64,000 nucleotides of DNA from Actinomadura rubteroloni (GTDB lineage Bacteria; Actinomycetota; Actinomycetes; Streptosporangiales; Streptosporangiaceae). Position 1 is the first letter of the stretch, and each line of letters opens with the position of its first letter. Of this stretch, positions 52,884 through 61,793 are shown in pieces. A program made the position numbers and the translations under genes. Location: the NCBI RefSeq assembly GCF_002911665.1, contig NZ_MTBP01000002.1:310001-374000 (forward strand). The letters run 5' to 3'. Below the pieces are notes generated by a model. It saw only the letters and a list, made by a program, of their open reading frames with translations. It ran no database searches and was not told where the DNA came from.

Positions 52884-53879
52884 GTGGCAGTTGGGACGCA
52901 CGACGGCGAGCCGGTCATGGAGGCCGCCGCGGGACTCGATGACCTGGCCCGGGTCGCGGGGGCGATCCGGCGTGCCGTCGAGTCGGTCGTGGAGGGCAAG
53001 GCGTCCGCGGTCCGGCTGGCGCTGACCGTCCTGCTCGCCGAGGGCCACCTGCTCATCGAGGACGTCCCCGGCGTCGGCAAGACGCTGCTGGCCAAGGCGC
53101 TGGCGCGGTCGGTCGACTGCTCGGTGCGGCGCGTCCAGTTCACCCCCGACCTGCTGCCGAGCGACATCACCGGCGTCAGCGCCTACGACCAGGAACTGCG
53201 CGAGTTCGAGTTCAAGCCGGGGCCGGTGTTCGCGAACATCGTCGTCGGCGACGAGATCAACCGGGCGTCCCCGAAGACGCAGTCGGCGCTGCTGGAGTGC
53301 ATGGAGGAGCGCCAGGTCACGGTGGACGGGACGACGTACCCGCTGGAGCCGCCGTTCATGGTCGTCGCGACGCAGAACCCGGTCGAGATGGAGGGGACCT
53401 ACCCCCTGCCCGAGGCCCAGCGGGACCGTTTCACCGCGCGGATCTCGATGGGCTACCCCGACCCCGCCGCCGAGCTGGAGATGCTGGACGTCCACGGCGG
53501 GCGTTCCCCGCTGGACGGCCTCGCCGCCGTCGCCGACGCGGCGGACGTGCGGCGCCTCATCTCCGTCGTGCGCGGCACGCACGTCGCGCCGTCGGTGCGG
53601 CAGTACGCGATCGACCTCGTCACCGCGACCCGCGCCCACCCGGACCTGCGGCTCGGCGCGTCCCCGCGCGCGACGCTGCACCTCGTCCGGGCCGCGCGGG
53701 CGTACGCGGCGCTGGACGAGCGCGACTACGTGCTGCCCGACGACCTCCAGGACCTCGCCGTCCCCGTCCTCGCGCACCGGCTGCTGCCGACCGCCGAGGC
53801 GCGGATGGAACGGCGCCGCCCCGAGCACGTGGTCGCCGACCTGGTGAAACGGCTGCCCGTGCCCGCTCCGGGGAAGTGA
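52884..53879 (+). CDS. MoxR-family AAA+ ATPase
   Basis: A 331-residue AAA+ ATPase, a chaperone-like family usually encoded with DUF58 proteins. Walker A is EDVPGVGKTLLAKA (Lys66), Walker B/sensor region is VVGDEINRASPKTQSALLECMEE, followed by VVATQNPVEMEGTYPLPEAQRDRF and the C-terminal lid LGASPRATLHLVRAARAYAAL. The GTG at 52884 has AGGAGGG six bases upstream, better than an ATG 11 codons later. First gene of an operon with the DUF58 and TgpA-like genes. Confidence 0.93.
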   Translation: MAVGTHDGEPVMEAAAGLDDLARVAGAIRRAVESVVEGKASAVRLALTVLLAEGHLLIEDVPGVGKTLLAKALARSVDCSVRRVQFTPDLLPSDITGVSAYDQELREFEFKPGPVFANIVVGDEINRASPKTQSALLECMEERQVTVDGTTYPLEPPFMVVATQNPVEMEGTYPLPEAQRDRFTARISMGYPDPAAELEMLDVHGGRSPLDGLAAVADAADVRRLISVVRGTHVAPSVRQYAIDLVTATRAHPDLRLGASPRATLHLVRAARAYAALDERDYVLPDDLQDLAVPVLAHRLLPTAEARMERRRPEHVVADLVKRLPVPAPGK

Positions 53880-53889
53880 CGCGCGGGAC

Positions 53890-55122
53890 GTGAGAAGAGC
53901 GCTGGCCGGGCTGACCACCCGCGGACGGTCGTTCGTCGCCGCCGGGGCCACCGCGATCGTGTGCGCGTTCGTCCTCGGCGAGCGGGACCTGCTGCGCGCC
54001 GGGGTGCTGGTCCTGGCGCTGCCGCTGCTGTGCACGTTCGCGGTGTCGCGGACGCGGTACCGGCTGGCGTGCGCGCGGCGGCTGCGCCCGGCGCGGCTGC
54101 CGGCGGGCCGGGAGGCGCGCGCGGACCTGCGGCTGGAGAACGTGTCGCGGCTGCCGAGCGGGCTGCTGATGGTCGAGGACCAGGTGCCGTACGCGCTCGG
54201 GGGGCGGGCCCGGTTCGTCCTGGACCGGATCGAGCCGCGCGGGTCGCGGCAGCTCAGCTACCGGATCCGCTCGGACGTGCGCGGGCGCTACCAGGTCGGC
54301 CCGCTGGTCGTACGGCTCACCGACCCGTTCGGGATGGTGGAGCTGATCCGGTCGTTCAGCCTGGCCGACACGCTGGTCGTGACGCCGGAGGTGGTGCCGC
54401 TGCCGCCGGGCCGTCCGGACGGCGGGCCGCCCGGCGGCGGCGACGGGCCGGCGCGGGCGCTCGCGGCGGCGGGCGAGGACGACGCGGCGCCGCGCGAGTA
54501 CCGGCACGGCGACGACCTGCGGCGCGTCCACTGGCGGTCCACGGCGCGGCGCGGGGAGCTGATGGTTCGGCGCGAGGAGCAGCAGCGGCACAGTGCCGCG
54601 ACGCTGTTCCTGGACACGCGCCGCCGCGCGTTCCCCGGCGAGGCGCCGCCCGCGTTCGAGCAGGCGGTGTCGGCGGCGGCGTCGGTCGGCGCGCATCTGG
54701 CGGAGTCGGGGATGCGGCTGCGGTACGCGACCGACGAGGGCGAGGCGCTGCCGACGTCGGACGGCGATTTCACGGGCCTGCTGCTGGACGCGCTGGCGGT
54801 GGCGCGGCGGTCCGACGTCCGGTCGCTCGTCCCCGGGCTCGGCGCCCTGCACGGCGCGGGCCGGGAGAACGCGCTGGTCGTCGGCGTGTTCGGGGCGCTC
54901 GGCGGGGAGGACGCCCACGCGGTCGCGGCGGCGCGGCGCGGGGCGGCGGTGCATCTGGCGATCCTGGTCGAGCGCGGCGGAGCGACGGCGGCGGGCGCGG
55001 CGCGGACGCTGCGCGCGGCGGGCTGGCGCGTCGCGGTGGTCGGCGCGGCGGCCGAGCTTCCGGCGGCGTGGGCCGGGCTCGGCGACGGGGGCGCGGAGCG
55101 GGCGGCGGGAGGCGGCGCATGA
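53890..55122 (+). CDS. DUF58 domain protein
   Basis: A 410-residue protein with two N-terminal membrane helices (about 13-30, 34-52), a beta-rich middle region, and the DUF58 core around DDLRRVHWRSTARRGELMVRREEQQ (about 210-235), followed by a vWA-like C-terminal part. DUF58 proteins act with MoxR ATPases in unknown envelope or assembly processes. Starts at a GTG ten bases after moxR; its stop overlaps the next ATG (ATGA). Confidence 0.9.
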   Translation: MRRALAGLTTRGRSFVAAGATAIVCAFVLGERDLLRAGVLVLALPLLCTFAVSRTRYRLACARRLRPARLPAGREARADLRLENVSRLPSGLLMVEDQVPYALGGRARFVLDRIEPRGSRQLSYRIRSDVRGRYQVGPLVVRLTDPFGMVELIRSFSLADTLVVTPEVVPLPPGRPDGGPPGGGDGPARALAAAGEDDAAPREYRHGDDLRRVHWRSTARRGELMVRREEQQRHSAATLFLDTRRRAFPGEAPPAFEQAVSAAASVGAHLAESGMRLRYATDEGEALPTSDGDFTGLLLDALAVARRSDVRSLVPGLGALHGAGRENALVVGVFGALGGEDAHAVAAARRGAAVHLAILVERGGATAAGAARTLRAAGWRVAVVGAAAELPAAWAGLGDGGAERAAGGGA

Positions 55123-57611
55123 GGGTCCGCATGACGGTGACGGCCGTGCTGGCGACGCTGGCGGGCTCGGCCGGGCTGCATCCGCTGTTCACCTCGGGCC
55201 AGTGGTTCTGGGCGGTGCTCGGCGCGGTGCCGTGCGCGGCGGCGGGCGGGCTGCTCATGCGGCGGCTGCGGTTCTCCGCCGCGATCGGCGCGGCGGGCGG
55301 GCTGGCGGCGCTGCTGCTGTACCTGACGGCGGTGTTCGCGCACGCGCAGGCGCTGCTGTGGGTCGTCCCGACGCCGGGGTCGCTGCGGCACCTGGTGACG
55401 CTCGGCTCGGACGGGTGGCGGGCCGTCAACCAGTACGCGGCGCCGGTGCCGCTCGTCCACGGCATCACGCTGCTGGTCGCGGCGGGCGTCGGGCTGGTCG
55501 CGGTCCTGGTGGACCTGCTGGCGGTCCGGCTGCGGCGGGCGGCGCTCGCGGGCCTGCCGCTGCTGGCGATGTACAGCGTCCCGGCGGCGGTGCGGGAGGA
55601 GGGCGTGAGCTGGCTGGCGTTCGGCGCGGGCGCGCTCGGCTTCCTGATGCTGCTCACGTCGGACGCGCGCGAGCAGGTCGGCGGCTGGGGACGCGCGGTG
55701 TTCGCGCCCCGGTCCGGCGCGGAGGTGCCGCCGCCGGGCGCCGACGAGCCCCGGCCCGGCGGACGGGTGCCGGCGGGCGCGCTGGCGGCGAGCGGCCGGC
55801 GGATCGGCGCCGCCGCCGTGGCGATCGCCGTGCTCGTCCCGCTCGCGCTGCCCGGCCTGCACCCGAAGGGCGTGTTCGGCCGGGACGACGCGGGCGGCGG
55901 CTCCCGGACCGTCACGACGCCCGACCCGCTGGTCAGCCTGAAGCGGGAGCTGACCCGGCCGGACGACTCGGTCGTCCTGACCTACCGGACGACCGACGCC
56001 CAGCCCGACTACCTGCGGCTCTACGCGCTCGACCGGTTCGACGGCGACCGGTGGACCTACGACCCGCTGCGGAGCACGCCGCGCGACAAGATCGGCAAGG
56101 CACCGCTGCCCGCCCCGCCGGGGATGACGCTCGTCCCGACCCGGACCGTCCGGACGCGCGTGGCGGTGCGGCCGGAGGTGCGGCGGATGACGTTCCTGCC
56201 CGTCCCGTACGCGCCCGCGCGGGTGTCGGTGTCCGGCGACTGGCGGGTCCATCCGGAGTCGCTGATGGTCTACTCGCTGCGCGACTCGGCGAGCGGACGG
56301 GCCTACACCGTCGACAGCGTCCGCCCCGAGCCGACGGCGGCGGACCTGTCGGTCGGCGGCGCGCTGCCCGCCGAGATCGTCGGCCGGTACACGGCGTACC
56401 CGAAGAACGTGCCGGCGATCGTCCGGAACCTGGCCGACAAGGTCACCGCCGGCGCGAGCAGCTCCTACCAGCAGGCGGTGCGGCTCCAGCGGTGGTTCAC
56501 CGAGACGGGCGGGTTCACCTACGACCTGTCCGCGCCCCCGCCGCAGCACGGCAGCGACCTGCTCGCCTTCCTCGTGAAGAACCGGCGCGGCTACTGCGAG
56601 CAGTTCGCGGCGTCGATGGCGCTGATGGCGCGGATCCTCGGCATCCCCGCGCGCGTCGCGATGGGCTACACGCCCGGGACCGAGGAGAACGGACGCTGGG
56701 TCGTCCGGTCGCGGGACGCGCACGCCTGGCCGGAGCTGTACTTCCCCGGCGCGGGCTGGATCCGGTTCGAGCCGACGCCGTCGGGGATCGCGGGCCAGGG
56801 CACGGCCGTCCCGCCGGACTACACCGCCCGCACCGGCCCGGACGAGGGCGACACGTCGGGCTCGCCGACCACGGTCGAGGAACCGTCGGCGGGCGACCGG
56901 CCGTCCGGCGCGCCGTCCGGCACCGCGTCCGGCCGCCGGGACCTGCTGGACTCCCCCGACGGGACGCGCGAGGAGGACGACCGGGGCGTCCCGGCCGCGT
57001 GGATCGGGCTCGGCGTGCTCGTCCTGCTCCTGCTGGCCGCGCCGACCGTCGTGCGGGTGCTCGTGCGCCGCCGCCGCTGGGCGGCGGCCGAACCGCCGCC
57101 CGAACCCCGCCGGGGACCGGTCCCCCCGCCCCGCGCGCCGTCGCCCGGCGCCGCGCACACCGCGTGGCGGGAGGTGCGGACGGACGCGCTCGACCACGGC
57201 CTCCCCTGGCTCCCGAACGAGTCGCCCCGCGCCACCGCCCGGCGGCTCACCGAGACGCTGGAGCTGCCGTCGCCCGCGCGGGAGGCGCTCGGACGGATCG
57301 CGATGGCCGAGGAACTGGCCCGCTACTCGCGCTCGGGCGTGCGGGTGCCGCGCGGCGCCCTGCGCGCCGACGTCCGGACGGTCCGCGCGGCGTTCGCGGC
57401 GGCCGTCCCGCGCCGGGCGCGCTGGCGGGCCCGGATGCTGCCGCCGTCGGCCCTGGAGACGGCCCGCGACTCGGCCCGCGCGTCGGCACGGGAACTGGCA
57501 CGCCTCGCACCGTCCGGCCGCACCCCCGGACGCCTCGCCGCCTTCACCGCGACAGCCCGGCAGACCGCACGAGAGGCCGCCCGCCGAGCCCAAGACCGCT
57601 TCAGCCGCTGA
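55119..57611 (+). CDS. TgpA-like transglutaminase membrane protein
   Basis: An 830-residue membrane protein: about six helices in residues 1-250, an extracytoplasmic transglutaminase-like domain (about 440-560), another helix near 630 and an Arg/Ala-rich cytoplasmic C-terminus. The catalytic dyad is Cys493 in RRGYCEQFA and His535 in DAHAWPELYF; the third residue is Glu551 in RFEPTP, where Asp is commoner. MoxR-DUF58-TgpA triads are widespread, but their substrate is unknown. Starts with ATGA overlap to the DUF58 gene. Confidence 0.9.
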   Translation: MRVRMTVTAVLATLAGSAGLHPLFTSGQWFWAVLGAVPCAAAGGLLMRRLRFSAAIGAAGGLAALLLYLTAVFAHAQALLWVVPTPGSLRHLVTLGSDGWRAVNQYAAPVPLVHGITLLVAAGVGLVAVLVDLLAVRLRRAALAGLPLLAMYSVPAAVREEGVSWLAFGAGALGFLMLLTSDAREQVGGWGRAVFAPRSGAEVPPPGADEPRPGGRVPAGALAASGRRIGAAAVAIAVLVPLALPGLHPKGVFGRDDAGGGSRTVTTPDPLVSLKRELTRPDDSVVLTYRTTDAQPDYLRLYALDRFDGDRWTYDPLRSTPRDKIGKAPLPAPPGMTLVPTRTVRTRVAVRPEVRRMTFLPVPYAPARVSVSGDWRVHPESLMVYSLRDSASGRAYTVDSVRPEPTAADLSVGGALPAEIVGRYTAYPKNVPAIVRNLADKVTAGASSSYQQAVRLQRWFTETGGFTYDLSAPPPQHGSDLLAFLVKNRRGYCEQFAASMALMARILGIPARVAMGYTPGTEENGRWVVRSRDAHAWPELYFPGAGWIRFEPTPSGIAGQGTAVPPDYTARTGPDEGDTSGSPTTVEEPSAGDRPSGAPSGTASGRRDLLDSPDGTREEDDRGVPAAWIGLGVLVLLLLAAPTVVRVLVRRRRWAAAEPPPEPRRGPVPPPRAPSPGAAHTAWREVRTDALDHGLPWLPNESPRATARRLTETLELPSPAREALGRIAMAEELARYSRSGVRVPRGALRADVRTVRAAFAAAVPRRARWRARMLPPSALETARDSARASARELARLAPSGRTPGRLAAFTATARQTAREAARRAQDRFSR

Positions 57612-58110
57612 GCCCACCGCGCGGATCGTGCACCGGCCCGCGCACGCCGTGCGCCGAGCGCGCGAGTCGTGGTCGTCGTGCGCGGACTTCGGGCCGCGCA
57701 CCGGGCCGGCAACGCCGGAGCTCGGGAGTCGGCGCGGTAGCGCGCGCGAAGCCGCTTTCAGCGACCGAGCCGAACGCGCGGGCCCGCGCGAAAGTCGGGC
57801 CGGGCGTTCGTGGGGCATGAGTCCGCGCGGACGCCCGCAGGGCGCGAGGCCGGGCGCACGCGGGTCGGGACGGACGGCCGCAGGGCGCGAGCCGGGCGTT
57901 CGTAGGGCACGGGTCCGCGCGGACGGCCGCAGGGCGCGGGCCAGGCGTTCACGGGGCGCGGGGCCGGGCAGACGCGGGGCGTGCGTGGGTCAGGGCGGAT
58001 GGCCGCAGGGCGCGGGGCGGGCGGGCGCGGGGGGCGTGGGTCGGGGCTGGTGGCCCCGGCGGGGTGGCCGGGGCCTGCGGACGGCGGCCCTTGTCAGAGA
58101 GTGGGGCGGG
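57612..58110. repeat. Non-coding spacer with degenerate G-rich repeats
   Basis: Between two convergent operons. A roughly 61-base unit starting CCGGGCGTTCGT occurs at 57800-57860 and again at 57892-57952 with high similarity. Its core GGACGGCCGCAGGGCGCG recurs at 57829, 57872, 57921 and 57997 at uneven spacing (43, 49 and 76 bases). The strand is strongly G-rich on the plus side. No frame looks coding. It may be an array that varies in copy number or a transcription barrier. Confidence 0.7.
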
Positions 58111-58500
58111 TCAGGCTTCGTCGCTGCGGCGGCGCCAGCGCTCTTCCATCCGCTCCATGAAGCCGGCGCGGGACCGCTTGCGGCGGCGCTGCGGACCGGC
58201 GGGGGCGGGCGCTCCCCCGGTCATCTTCTTCCAGCTCGTCAGGGCCCACACGCAGCACGCCACCATGAGCAGGAAGCCCGCGACGCTGACGACGATGGTC
58301 ACGGCCCCGGCGTTGACGATCAGGCCGGCCATCAGCGCGCAGACGCCGGCGACGAAGCCGAGCGCGGCCTTGACGATCCGCCGCTTGTAGTGCACCCGCG
58401 GATCCTTGTTGCGCACGGCCTGCGCGAACTTGGGATCCTCGGCGTACAACGCCTGCTCGATCTGGTCGAGCATGCGCTGCTCGTGATCAGAGAGCGGCAC
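58111..58500 (-). CDS. DUF3040 family membrane protein
   Basis: A 129-residue protein beginning PLSDHEQRMLDQIEQALYAEDPKFAQAV, the DUF3040 signature, then two membrane helices (about 43-62, 66-86) and a basic tail RRRKRSRAG. It is common beside the dcw/moxR region in actinobacteria; function unknown. The GTG at 58500 has GGAGG five bases upstream; the open frame beyond it is not conserved in character. Confidence 0.9.
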   Translation of the reverse strand: MPLSDHEQRMLDQIEQALYAEDPKFAQAVRNKDPRVHYKRRIVKAALGFVAGVCALMAGLIVNAGAVTIVVSVAGFLLMVACCVWALTSWKKMTGGAPAPAGPQRRRKRSRAGFMERMEERWRRRSDEA

Positions 58501-58634
58501 GGCGCCTCCCATCGACGGCCCCGCGGCGGGTGACCCGGTGCAGGACGTGGACCTCAACGGTGATATGCCCAGAATACGAGCCGGGGCGAGGACACGAAAG
58601 CGCACGGCCGACCGCGGTCCCTGTGCCGGTCATC

Positions 58635-59924
58635 TCACCTTCCTCTGCCGTCGTTCCCTTCATCATCTCTTCTTCCCGTCGCGGCGGCGGCGCCGGGTCC
58701 GTCCCGTCGGACCAGGGCCGCCGGGCGCAGCGTACCCCGGCCGAACCGATGGGCCGCCTGGTCGACCGCCCGTTCGGCCGCGTGCCAGCCGTCCTCGGCG
58801 TCGTCGAGCGCGAGCTGGCGGGGGGCCGCTCCGGCGGTGACCAGGTTCTCGACCCGGACGCCGATCAGCCGAAGACGTACCCGTTCAAGTCCGGACGCCT
58901 CGTACAGCTCACATGCTGTGATGTAGATCACACGAGACAGATCGGTCGAATCCGGCAGCGTCCGGGATCGCGTGATCGTCGAGAAGTCGCCCCGGCGCAG
59001 CTTGACCGTGACCGTCCGGCCCGCGTGGCCGCCCCGGCGCAGCCGCTCGCCCACCTTCTCGGCCAGCCGCAGCAGCTCGCGGCGGATCACGGCGGGATCG
59101 TCCACGTCGGTCGGGAACGTCTCCTCGGCGCCGACGCTCTTGTCCACGCCGTCCGGGTCGACCGGACGCGGGTCGCGACCCCACGCCAGCTCGTGCAGAT
59201 GACGGCCGACCGCGGTGCCCAGCTCGCGCTGCAACCGCTCCAGCGGCATCCGGGCGAGCTCACCGACCGTCCGCAGGCCGAGCCGGAACAAGGCGTTCTC
59301 GGTGCGCTCCCCCACGCCCCACAGCGCCGCGACCGGCAGCGGGTGCAGGAAGTCCAGGACGCCGTCGGCCGGGACGACGAGCATCCCGTCCGGCTTGCAG
59401 CGCGTCGAGGCCAGCTTCGCGACGAACTTGGTGCTCGCGACGCCCACCGAGCACGTGATGCCCTGCTGCTCGGCGACGTCCGCGCGGATCTTCGCGGCGA
59501 TCGCGGCGGGCCGGCCGAGCCGCCGCAGCGCGCCGGAGACGTCGAGGAACGCCTCGTCCAGCGACAGCCCCTCGACCAGCGGCGTCACCGTGTGGAACAG
59601 CTCGAACACCGCCGCCGACACCGCCGTGTACCGCTCGTGGCGGACCGGCAGCACGACCGCGTGCGGCGCGAGCCGCCGGGCGCGCGACATCGGCATCGCC
59701 GAGTGGACGCCGAACTCCCGCGCCTCGTAGGACGCCGCCGACACCACGCCGCGCGCGCCCGTCCCGCCGACGATGACCGGACGGCCCCGCAGCTCGGGGC
59801 GCTCCAGCAGCTCCACGCTCACGAAGAACGCGTCCATGTCCACGTGCAGCACGCCGCAGCCGGTGTCGTCGGCGGGCGGCCCGGGCGGCGGCCCCGGCCG
59901 GTGCAACTGCTGCTTGCGGCTCAC
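58635..59924 (-). CDS. dinB: DNA polymerase IV (Y family)
   Basis: A 429-residue translesion polymerase. Catalytic residues are visible in HVDMDAFFVSVE and GLSLDEAFLDVSG. Other markers: ARGVVSAASYEAREFGVHSAMP, GVASTKFVAKLAST, the helix-hairpin-helix WGVGERTENALFRLGLRTVGELA and the little-finger domain TVTVKLRRGDFSTITRS. The GTG overlaps the methyltransferase stop by four bases (GTGA). The C-terminal tail has no obvious beta-clamp motif that I can be sure of. Confidence 0.95.
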   Translation of the reverse strand: MSRKQQLHRPGPPPGPPADDTGCGVLHVDMDAFFVSVELLERPELRGRPVIVGGTGARGVVSAASYEAREFGVHSAMPMSRARRLAPHAVVLPVRHERYTAVSAAVFELFHTVTPLVEGLSLDEAFLDVSGALRRLGRPAAIAAKIRADVAEQQGITCSVGVASTKFVAKLASTRCKPDGMLVVPADGVLDFLHPLPVAALWGVGERTENALFRLGLRTVGELARMPLERLQRELGTAVGRHLHELAWGRDPRPVDPDGVDKSVGAEETFPTDVDDPAVIRRELLRLAEKVGERLRRGGHAGRTVTVKLRRGDFSTITRSRTLPDSTDLSRVIYITACELYEASGLERVRLRLIGVRVENLVTAGAAPRQLALDDAEDGWHAAERAVDQAAHRFGRGTLRPAALVRRDGPGAAAATGRRDDEGNDGRGR

Positions 59925-60697
59925 GGCCGGTCGGCGAGCAGATGGAGCTGGGCGGCCAGGTCCCGCAGGACGGGGTGCACGGCGGCGGCGGCCTCCAGCG
60001 CCAGCAGCGCCTCGGCGGACTCGGCGTCGCCGTCGGTCAGCCCGCTCGGCACCAGGTCGGCGAAGATCCGGACGCCCTGGAGCGCGACGTCCCGCAGCCC
60101 CGCGCCCGCCGCCAGCTCCGCCAGCGACTCGCGGGTGAAGCGGCGGGGCATCCGGTCCTGCGCGCCGTACCGCCCGGACGGGTCGGCGAGGGCGGCCCGC
60201 GCGTCGGCGAAGTGCCCGCCGAGCGCCCGGGACAGGACCCCGCCGAGCCGTCCGGCCGCGAGGACGCTCAGCGTCCCGCCCGGCCGCAGCGCCGCGGTCA
60301 GCGCCGCCATCGCCGCGGCCGGGTCGTCCACGAACTCCAGCACGTTGTGGCACAGCACCAGGTCGGCCGTCGCCGGGCCGAGCAGGCCGGGCAGGTCCAC
60401 GGCGTCGCCCTGGACCGCGCGGACGACCACGCCCGCCTCGGCGGCGCGCCGCTCCAGCGCGGCCAGCGCGTCGGGGTTGGCGTCCACGACCGTCACGCGG
60501 TGCCCGCGTTCGGCGAGCGGCACGGCGAACCCGCCGGTGCCGCCGCCCACGTCCACGACGTCGCGCGGTCCTTCGGACGCGACCCGCGCCAGCACCGCGT
60601 CCCACAGGACCGCGCTGCGCACCCGGCCGCGTCCGCCGGCGGGCGCGCGCCGCCCCTGCCGGGCCGTCACGGCCGCCGCTCTCGTCTCCTCCGCCAC
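59921..60697 (-). CDS. SAM-dependent methyltransferase, class I
   Basis: A 258-residue Rossmann methyltransferase. SAM-binding motif I is VVDVGGGTGGFAVPLA, motif II VTVVDANPDAL, and LVLCHNVLEFVDDPAAAM is motif IV. A C-terminal helical part ends LRDLAAQLHLLADRP. Substrate unknown. It precedes dinB with a GTGA overlap. A TAGGGT box (60704-60709) ends six bases before the GTG, suggesting a leaderless operon. Confidence 0.9.
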   Translation of the reverse strand: MAEETRAAAVTARQGRRAPAGGRGRVRSAVLWDAVLARVASEGPRDVVDVGGGTGGFAVPLAERGHRVTVVDANPDALAALERRAAEAGVVVRAVQGDAVDLPGLLGPATADLVLCHNVLEFVDDPAAAMAALTAALRPGGTLSVLAAGRLGGVLSRALGGHFADARAALADPSGRYGAQDRMPRRFTRESLAELAAGAGLRDVALQGVRIFADLVPSGLTDGDAESAEALLALEAAAAVHPVLRDLAAQLHLLADRP

Positions 60698-60703
60698 GCG
60701 TCC

Positions 60704-60709
60704 ACCCTA
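60704..60709 (-). promoter_or_regulatory. -10 box of the methyltransferase-dinB operon (leaderless)
   Basis: Minus-strand TAGGGT, six bases before the GTG at 60697. Confidence 0.5.
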
Positions 60710-60726
60710 CGCGCAGCCTCCGACGG

Positions 60727-60745
60727 AAACCGGCACGACCGCCGG
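60727..60745 (-). terminator. Weak hairpin after nusB
   Basis: Minus-strand CCGGC/GCCGG stem with a six-base loop followed by TTT, five bases after the nusB stop. Short stem, so only tentative. Confidence 0.3.
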
Positions 60746-60750
60746 CGCCG

Positions 60751-61167
60751 TCACAGGCTGAGCGTGGGCTTGAGCCGCTGGAGCCGGGCCAGGAGGCCGT
60801 TGACGAACCGGGGCGACTCGTCGGTGGACAGGTCCGTGGCGAGCGCGACCGCCTCGCTGACGGCCACCCCGTCGGGGATCTCGTCCAGCCACAGCAGCTC
60901 GAACGCGCCCATCCGCAGGACGTTGCGGTCGACGGCGGGCATGCGCTCCAGCGTCCAGCCGGACGCGTAGGTGGCGATCAGCTCGTCGATGCGCTCGCGG
61001 TTCTCCTGGACGCCCTCGATGATCCGGACGGCGTGCTGGAACTCGGCCAGTTCGTCCTGGTTCGGACGGCCCCGCTGCGCCAGCACGTCCGTCGGGCGCT
61101 CCTCGCGCAGTTCGGCGGCGAAGAGGATGTCGAGGGCGAGCCGGCGGGCCTTCGAGCGGGCGCTCAC
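60751..61167 (-). CDS. nusB: Transcription antitermination factor NusB
   Basis: A 138-residue all-helical protein that binds boxA RNA with NusE and supports rRNA antitermination. Typical parts are SKARRLALDILFAAELRE at the N-terminus, ERMPAVDRNVLRMGAFELLWLDEIPDGVAVSEAVALA and FVNGLLARL at the end. It starts at a GTG 31 bases after efp; efp-nusB is a conserved pair. Confidence 0.96.
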   Translation of the reverse strand: MSARSKARRLALDILFAAELREERPTDVLAQRGRPNQDELAEFQHAVRIIEGVQENRERIDELIATYASGWTLERMPAVDRNVLRMGAFELLWLDEIPDGVAVSEAVALATDLSTDESPRFVNGLLARLQRLKPTLSL

Positions 61168-61198
61168 CGCGCCCGCCCCGGGAGGAGAAGGTCGTCCA

Positions 61199-61756
61199 TC
61201 AGCCGCGGCCGAGGTATTCGCCGGACCGGGTGTCGACCTTGACCTTCTCGCCGGTCGTGATGAACAGCGGGACCTGGATCTGCGCGCCGGTCTCCAGCGT
61301 CGCGGGCTTGCTGCCGCCGGTGGAGCGGTCGCCCTGCAGGCCAGGCTCGGTCTCGGTGATCTGCAGGACGACGGCCGCGGGCAGCTCGACGTAGAGCGGG
61401 TTCTCCTCGTTGAACGCGATCACCGCGGTCTGCTCGGGGAGCAGGAAGTTCGCGGCGGTCCCGACGACGGCCTCGGGGATGTGCGGCTGGTCGTAGGTCT
61501 CGGTGTCCATGAACACGAAGTCGTCGCCCTCGCGGTACAGGTACTGCATGTCCCGCTTGTCGACGCTCGCGACCTCGACCTTCGTGCCGGCGTTGAAGGT
61601 CTTGTCCACGACCTTCCCCGACAGCACGTTCTTGAGCTTGGTGCGGACGAACGCGCCGCCCTTGCCGGGCTTGACGTGCTGGAATTCGAGGACGGTCCAG
61701 AGCTGACCCTCCATGTTCAGCGTCATGCCGTTCTTCAGGTCGTTGGTGGTCGCCAC
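61199..61756 (-). CDS. efp: Elongation factor P
   Basis: A 185-residue tRNA-shaped factor that relieves ribosome stalling at proline runs. The tip loop is [10 protein letters not shown] with Lys32 at the tip; many actinobacterial EF-Ps read PGKGP there. Domain III carries [28 protein letters not shown]. No lysyl-modification genes (epmA/B) are nearby, in line with actinobacterial EF-P working unmodified. Starts at a GTG with GAGAAGGA upstream. Confidence 0.97.
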   Translation of the reverse strand: MATTNDLKNGMTLNMEGQLWTVLEFQHVKPGKGGAFVRTKLKNVLSGKVVDKTFNAGTKVEVASVDKRDMQYLYREGDDFVFMDTETYDQPHIPEAVVGTAANFLLPEQTAVIAFNEENPLYVELPAAVVLQITETEPGLQGDRSTGGSKPATLETGAQIQVPLFITTGEKVKVDTRSGEYLGRG

Positions 61757-61793
61757 GCGCGTCCTTCTCCTGCGTCGAGGGACCGCCCGGGCG

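Noticed and set aside
57628..58533. Plus-strand frame across the G-rich repeat field
   Set aside because: It consists of repeat-derived Arg/Gly-rich sequence, runs antisense into the DUF3040 gene and has no start signal.
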